64,000 nucleotides of DNA from Desemzia sp045528445. GTDB taxonomy: Bacteria > Bacillota > Bacilli > Lactobacillales > Carnobacteriaceae. Shown here piece after piece: positions 60,429 to 64,000 of this stretch; position 1 is the stretch's first letter, and every line of letters begins with the position of its first letter. Both the position numbers and the translations under genes were made by a program. The stretch spans positions 76,357 to 140,356 of the forward strand of contig NZ_JBGQQU010000003.1 in the NCBI RefSeq assembly GCF_045528445.1, read 5' to 3'. The notes under the pieces were generated by a model, which did no database searches, was not told the origin of the DNA, and was given only the letters and a program-made list of their open reading frames with translations.

Positions 60429-61199
60429 TTATAATAAGTTTTCATATGTTATGTATTCTCGATATAACATATCTAATACTATATTTACCGTTACAAAAGT
60501 CTTTTTCGAAGTATTTTCGCGATGTTTATCATAAATTTCAGAGCTTTGAAAATACAAGTTATAATCTGTTTTAGAAGCTAAATCATTGTTTTTAAATTCT
60601 GTAATAGATAAAATAGGAATTTTGTTTAAAGATAATAATTTTGTAATTTCAGACAATCCTGTCCCATCTCCACTTTTCGATAGAATAATCACTAAATCAT
60701 TTGAAGTCATTTCAGATAGCAACAATTTTAATTCTGTTTTAGATTGAAGCATCATACTATTTTTACCACTTAATATAAAATTTCGGTTCAAGTCATTTAA
60801 TGCGTTTAATTGTGCCCATCCAGTCCCATAACTATATACTCTTTTAGAGTGATAAATCTTTTCAACAATCATTTTTACATCTGTTTGTTTAAATAACTTA
60901 TAAGTCGTTTCTATATCATTTTTTAATTTTCCGATCATATCATCATGAGGATCACTGTGTATTTCACTACTTTGCTTAATACTGTATTTGAATTCCACAA
61001 ATCCACTAAAACCTAATTTTTGTGTTAATCTAAGAATTGTAGATTTTGAAGTATGACAGACTTCAGCTAGTTTAGTGATACTGATATTTTGAGTTTCTTT
61101 TTTATTTTGTAATATATAGGAAACAATAGAAAGTTCATTTTCATTAAGTTGATCATAATTTTTATTAATAATAGCTTCAAGCTCCATATGTTTATTCAT
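60429..61199 (-). CDS. glvR: MurR/RpiR family regulator of the alpha-glucoside operon (GlvR-like)
   Basis: The 256-aa regulator has an N-terminal RpiR helix-turn-helix (about 1-75: LSIVSYILQNKKETQNISITKL, CHTSKSTILRLTQKLGFSGFVEFK) and a SIS sugar-phosphate-sensing domain (about 105-245: SYGTGWAQLNALNDL, LVIILSKSGDG). It lies just upstream of glvC in the same direction, as in Bacillus, where GlvR activates the operon. The first ATG touches its AAAGAGG site; the ATG at 61187 is an alternative start. Maltose-6-phosphate is the expected ligand. Confidence 0.88.
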   Translation of the reverse strand: MNKHMELEAIINKNYDQLNENELSIVSYILQNKKETQNISITKLAEVCHTSKSTILRLTQKLGFSGFVEFKYSIKQSSEIHSDPHDDMIGKLKNDIETTYKLFKQTDVKMIVEKIYHSKRVYSYGTGWAQLNALNDLNRNFILSGKNSMMLQSKTELKLLLSEMTSNDLVIILSKSGDGTGLSEITKLLSLNKIPILSITEFKNNDLASKTDYNLYFQSSEIYDKHRENTSKKTFVTVNIVLDMLYREYITYENLL

Positions 61200-61267
61200 C
61201 CTCTTTCCAATATATTGTTTTATAATGGCACGATATCTATTACGAATAGTATATTACAAAACAACAA

Positions 61268-61324
61268 TGCCAATTAAGCTCCTAAAGTAGCAATTTAATT
61301 TCTACTTTAAGGAGCTTAATTGAT
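61268..61324 (-). terminator. Hairpin after gntK, probable terminator
   Basis: CAATTAAGCTCCTAAAGTAG (61271-61290) pairs with CTACTTTAAGGAGCTTAATTG (61302-61322) with one bulge. The T tract on the minus strand is weak (GTTGTTTT). Confidence 0.65.
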
Positions 61325-61325
61325 A

Positions 61326-62876
61326 TCACTTAATTATAGTTTCAGTTATTGCAACCTTTTCCTGCAACAAGCCCAATTCCATAAAATTCTGTGAAAATTG
61401 ACGGCTCAATTTGCGGTACAATGGAAAAATTTCTTTATACACAGCACTTTCGATTTCGTTTGGCTTATGCTGATGTTCAGAGCCGATCATTGATTTAACA
61501 ACTTTTAAATCAGCAATCATCCCCGCACTCTTCAACCCTATCACTACGGCTCCTAAACAAGAGCTTTCATAACTTTCCGGCATAAAAACATCTTGCTGTA
61601 CCACATCCGTTAAAAGTTGACGCCACACAGGAGACTGAGAGAACCCACCAGTCGCAATAATTTTATCCGGTCGGCCAGCTTGCTCGGTGATTTCATGTAA
61701 TACATCGTAAATATTTAAACAAATTCCTTCCAATACTGCTCTTAAGAAATGCTTTTGCTTATGCATCAGATGAATCCCAAAAAACGATCCTCTAGCTTCT
61801 CCTTGCCATAACGGAGCGCGTTCGCCGTTTAAATAGGGGTGAAACAATAACCCGTTAGAACCAGCTGGAACAGAAGCAATCAGCTCCATCATATCACTGT
61901 ATTCATCTGTATTTTCCTCTAAAAAAGCTGGATTAAAAAATTGATTTTTAGCCCAATCCATCACAACACCGCCATTGTTTATCGCTCCACCGACTACGTA
62001 GTGATTTTCATCCAGCACATAGCAAAAAGTTCGTTCATCTGTATCCAAATAAGGTTTTTCCGTCACCATTCTTACAGCTGCACTTGTGCCAATAGTGATA
62101 GCCACATTTTTTGGCTCAATTGCTCCAACACCTAAATTAGACAGGCAACCATCACTGCCTCCAAGCACAAATGGTGTTTGAGGATTCAGCCCAAGTTCCT
62201 GAGCAATTTCTTCTTTCATTCCACTTACCTGAGTAGTTGGAGTGACGGCGAGAGGCAGTTGTTCTGCTGTAATTCCGGCTTCTTTCAGCGCCATTGTATC
62301 CCATGATAAATCATGGATATTAAATAGACCCGTACTCGAGGCAACTGAATAATCAACCACATATTTGCCAAATAATTGATAAAAAACATACTCTTTTACT
62401 CCAATAAATTTAACAGCCTGTTGAAACACTTCTGGTTGTTGTTCTTTAAACCATATAATCTTGCATAAAGGAGACATAGGATGAATCGGTGTTCCGGTGC
62501 GTTGGTAAATATCTGATCCATTTCCTAATTTCAGCTCTTCAGCACAACGGTTAGCTCGGTTGTCTGCCCAAGTGATACTTCGAGTAAGAGGCTGATCGTT
62601 ACCATCCATTAAAATCAAACTATGCATCGCACTTGAAAAGCTGACATTCACAATTTGTTCTGCAGGTATTTTACTGCTTACAATAACTTGTTTGATAGTA
62701 CTCAATACTGCTTGATAGATAGCGCTTAATTCTTGTTCCGCAAATTCTGGTTTTTCCTTGATCAGCGGATAAAATTCATAAGCCGAATCCATTACCAGTC
62801 CATTTGCATGAAAAAGGACTGCTTTGGTACTGGTTGTCCCAATATCTACTCCAATCACATATTGACTCAAATCCAC
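61326..62876 (-). CDS. gntK: Gluconokinase (FGGY family)
   Basis: Phosphorylates gluconate to 6-phosphogluconate. The 516-aa protein has the FGGY layout: VIGVDIGTTSTKAVLF (first ATP loop), SFSSAMHSLILMD, ITWADNRA (catalytic Asp region), VLGGSDGCLSNLGVG and ITIGTSAAVR, and the second FGGY signature around ATGGFSQSPVWRQLLTDVV. The start is GTG with AAAGG just upstream. It lies 9 nt after gnd, so the two are cotranscribed and their steps are consecutive. Confidence 0.93.
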   Translation of the reverse strand: MDLSQYVIGVDIGTTSTKAVLFHANGLVMDSAYEFYPLIKEKPEFAEQELSAIYQAVLSTIKQVIVSSKIPAEQIVNVSFSSAMHSLILMDGNDQPLTRSITWADNRANRCAEELKLGNGSDIYQRTGTPIHPMSPLCKIIWFKEQQPEVFQQAVKFIGVKEYVFYQLFGKYVVDYSVASSTGLFNIHDLSWDTMALKEAGITAEQLPLAVTPTTQVSGMKEEIAQELGLNPQTPFVLGGSDGCLSNLGVGAIEPKNVAITIGTSAAVRMVTEKPYLDTDERTFCYVLDENHYVVGGAINNGGVVMDWAKNQFFNPAFLEENTDEYSDMMELIASVPAGSNGLLFHPYLNGERAPLWQGEARGSFFGIHLMHKQKHFLRAVLEGICLNIYDVLHEITEQAGRPDKIIATGGFSQSPVWRQLLTDVVQQDVFMPESYESSCLGAVVIGLKSAGMIADLKVVKSMIGSEHQHKPNEIESAVYKEIFPLYRKLSRQFSQNFMELGLLQEKVAITETIIK

Positions 62877-62885
62877 ACTTCCTTT

Positions 62886-63782
62886 TTACTTTTTAATAAC
62901 AGCATGTCCGCCAAATTCATTTCGTAATGCTGAAACAACTTTTCCAGCATATGTATCTTCTTGCATTGAACGATATCTCATCATCAGAGACATGGAAATC
63001 ACCGGTGTCGGAACTTTCAACTCTAGACCTGTTTCAACTGTCCATTGTCCTTCACCAGAAGATTGCATAGCACCAGTCATTTCATCTAAATGACCATCTT
63101 TTTGGAAAGCTTGTTCTGCTAATTCCATTAACCAGCTGCGGATAACTGAACCATTGTTCCATACTTTTGCTACGTCCGCATTATCAAAATCAAAATCACT
63201 TTTTTCAACGAGTTCAAAACCTTCACCCATTGCTTGCATCATACCATATTCAACGCCGTTATGGACCATTTTCAAAAAGTGTCCGCTGCCTGATTTTCCA
63301 GTATACAAGTACCCATCTTCTACACAAATTTGTTGAATCACTGGCTCAATATAGCGAAAGGCTTCCTCATTTCCACCGATCATCATACAAGCTCCATTAC
63401 GAGCTCCACTGGTTCCGCCAGATGTCCCTAAATCCATAAAATGCAGCCCTTTTTCTGCTGCGAGTTCTGCATGACGAATCGAATCTTTGTAATTCGAATT
63501 CCCGCCATCAATCAGAATATCTCCTTCTACCAGCAACTCCATTAATTGAATCAATACTGATTCTAATGGTTTTCCTGCTGGTACCATCATCCATATCACT
63601 TTGCGTTCCGTTTCTTTTGCCGTCAATTCTTTCAAGGTAGGAACAGTTTTTATTCCTGCATCCTCTGCTTGTTTGCGACTTGCTTCCATCACATCGTATC
63701 CTGTAACTTGGTGTCCTTTATCCAATAAATTTAAAGCGAGTTGGTAACCCATCTTTCCTAAACCGATTAATCCTATTTCCAT
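62886..63782 (-). CDS. gnd: 6-phosphogluconate dehydrogenase, decarboxylating (short form)
   Basis: Converts 6-phosphogluconate to ribulose 5-phosphate and CO2. The short form has 298 aa, about 60% of the classical enzyme. EIGLIGLGKMGYQLALNLL is the nucleotide motif; DGGNSNYKDSIRHAELA, DLGTSGGTSGARNGACMMIGG and LKMVHNGVEYGMMQAMGEGFEL (catalytic Lys/His/Asn) follow. The short enzymes mostly use NAD+. I chose the ATG at 63782, 6 nt after GTGGAG; a GTG at 63794 would add four residues. Operon with gntK. Confidence 0.93.
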   Translation of the reverse strand: MEIGLIGLGKMGYQLALNLLDKGHQVTGYDVMEASRKQAEDAGIKTVPTLKELTAKETERKVIWMMVPAGKPLESVLIQLMELLVEGDILIDGGNSNYKDSIRHAELAAEKGLHFMDLGTSGGTSGARNGACMMIGGNEEAFRYIEPVIQQICVEDGYLYTGKSGSGHFLKMVHNGVEYGMMQAMGEGFELVEKSDFDFDNADVAKVWNNGSVIRSWLMELAEQAFQKDGHLDEMTGAMQSSGEGQWTVETGLELKVPTPVISMSLMMRYRSMQEDTYAGKVVSALRNEFGGHAVIKK

Positions 63783-63829
63783 CCGTCTCTCCACTCCCTA
63801 TCTTTTTTTACTAGTCTATTATAACCAAA

Positions 63830-63865
63830 AAGAGCGAGAAAAGGAAATCACCTTTTCTCGCGTTT
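63830..63865 (-). terminator. Terminator at the right edge
   Basis: GCGAGAAAAGG (63834-63844) pairs perfectly with CCTTTTCTCGC (63851-63861). On the minus strand TCTTTTTGG follows, so it probably ends a minus-strand gene beyond the window. TATAAT just downstream (minus strand, 63817-63822) may belong to the gnd promoter. No gene is seen in 63866-64000. Confidence 0.7.
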
Positions 63866-64000
63866 GTGTCAAATTTTTCTCGAGCGTCCTATTACTCCGC
63901 TAGTTTAGGCACTCTATTTTTGTACACTTGTCAGCTACCGCACGGCTCCGCCGCTTGCTGGCCCATCTTTTGGAAGAACGTTCCTAAAACCAGGAACCTT

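Noticed and set aside
1..64000. tRNA or rRNA genes
   Set aside because: No cloverleaf with the TTCRA arm and no rRNA-like stretch was recognised by eye; a covariance search would decide.

Overview
The window is 64 kb of low-GC Gram-positive DNA. A CheC/CheD/FliY-type chemotaxis operon sits beside genes typical of Lactobacillales: pepF, an opp peptide transporter, PTS genes, a LevR-type regulator, malic enzyme, and a short gnd with gntK. Most ribosome binding sites are strong AGGAGG variants. A motile lactic acid bacterium such as Carnobacterium is my best guess, from gene content alone. The two runs of exactly 100 N (6039-6138, 44996-45095) are scaffold gaps, and both fall inside tandem repeats.

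Layout. 317-13464 (minus) is one chemotaxis/switch operon: mcp, mcp, cheW-like, cheD, cheB, cheR, a 123-bp repeat array, cheA, cheC, cheY, cheW, fliM, fliY. A near-perfect sigma-28 promoter (13524-13550) stands at its head. 13690-16279 holds a YaiI/YqxD protein, a NERD-domain protein and a CAP-domain protein. 16454-20445 has an NCS2 purine-type permease divergent from a malate/lactate dehydrogenase-family gene and malic enzyme. 21121-24024 carries a VOC protein, a zinc alcohol dehydrogenase, a small membrane protein and a class IV aminotransferase. 24300-27666 is a small sugar/hydroxyacid cluster. 28468-32380 has a GNAT, an orphan mannose-family EIIB and a LevR-type activator split by a -1 frame change at A7. 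33519-39335 is oppABCDF. PPK2, a Ca-type P-ATPase and a glycosyltransferase follow. 45512-49718 has a DUF1700/PadR pair, aroQ and pepF. 49980-53228 has a FAD/Rieske oxidoreductase and a DUF1858-DUF438 pair behind a Fur-like box. 55100-56740 is a second oppA. 57149-61199 is a maltose/alpha-glucoside PTS operon (RpiR regulator, EIICB, GH4 6-phospho-alpha-glucosidase). 61326-63782 is gnd-gntK.

The most unusual content is intergenic. Eight tandem arrays of imperfect hairpins occur between genes. Five have a period of exactly 52 bp (starts 17, 14237, about 15380, 27741, 53442), one of 51 bp (20561) and two of 41 bp (32701, 44792). The che array has a period of 123/122 bp. Each array has its own stem sequence, but the layout and period are kept. 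In the che array the last unit has different stem sequences that still pair, around a conserved internal loop. I do not know a described family that fits.

Other points of note are the possible programmed or accidental frameshift in the LevR gene, decayed fragments of gntK and of a DUF438/PAS gene, clear operators for PadR and for the RpiR-type glv regulator, and cre sites at the malate and glv promoters.
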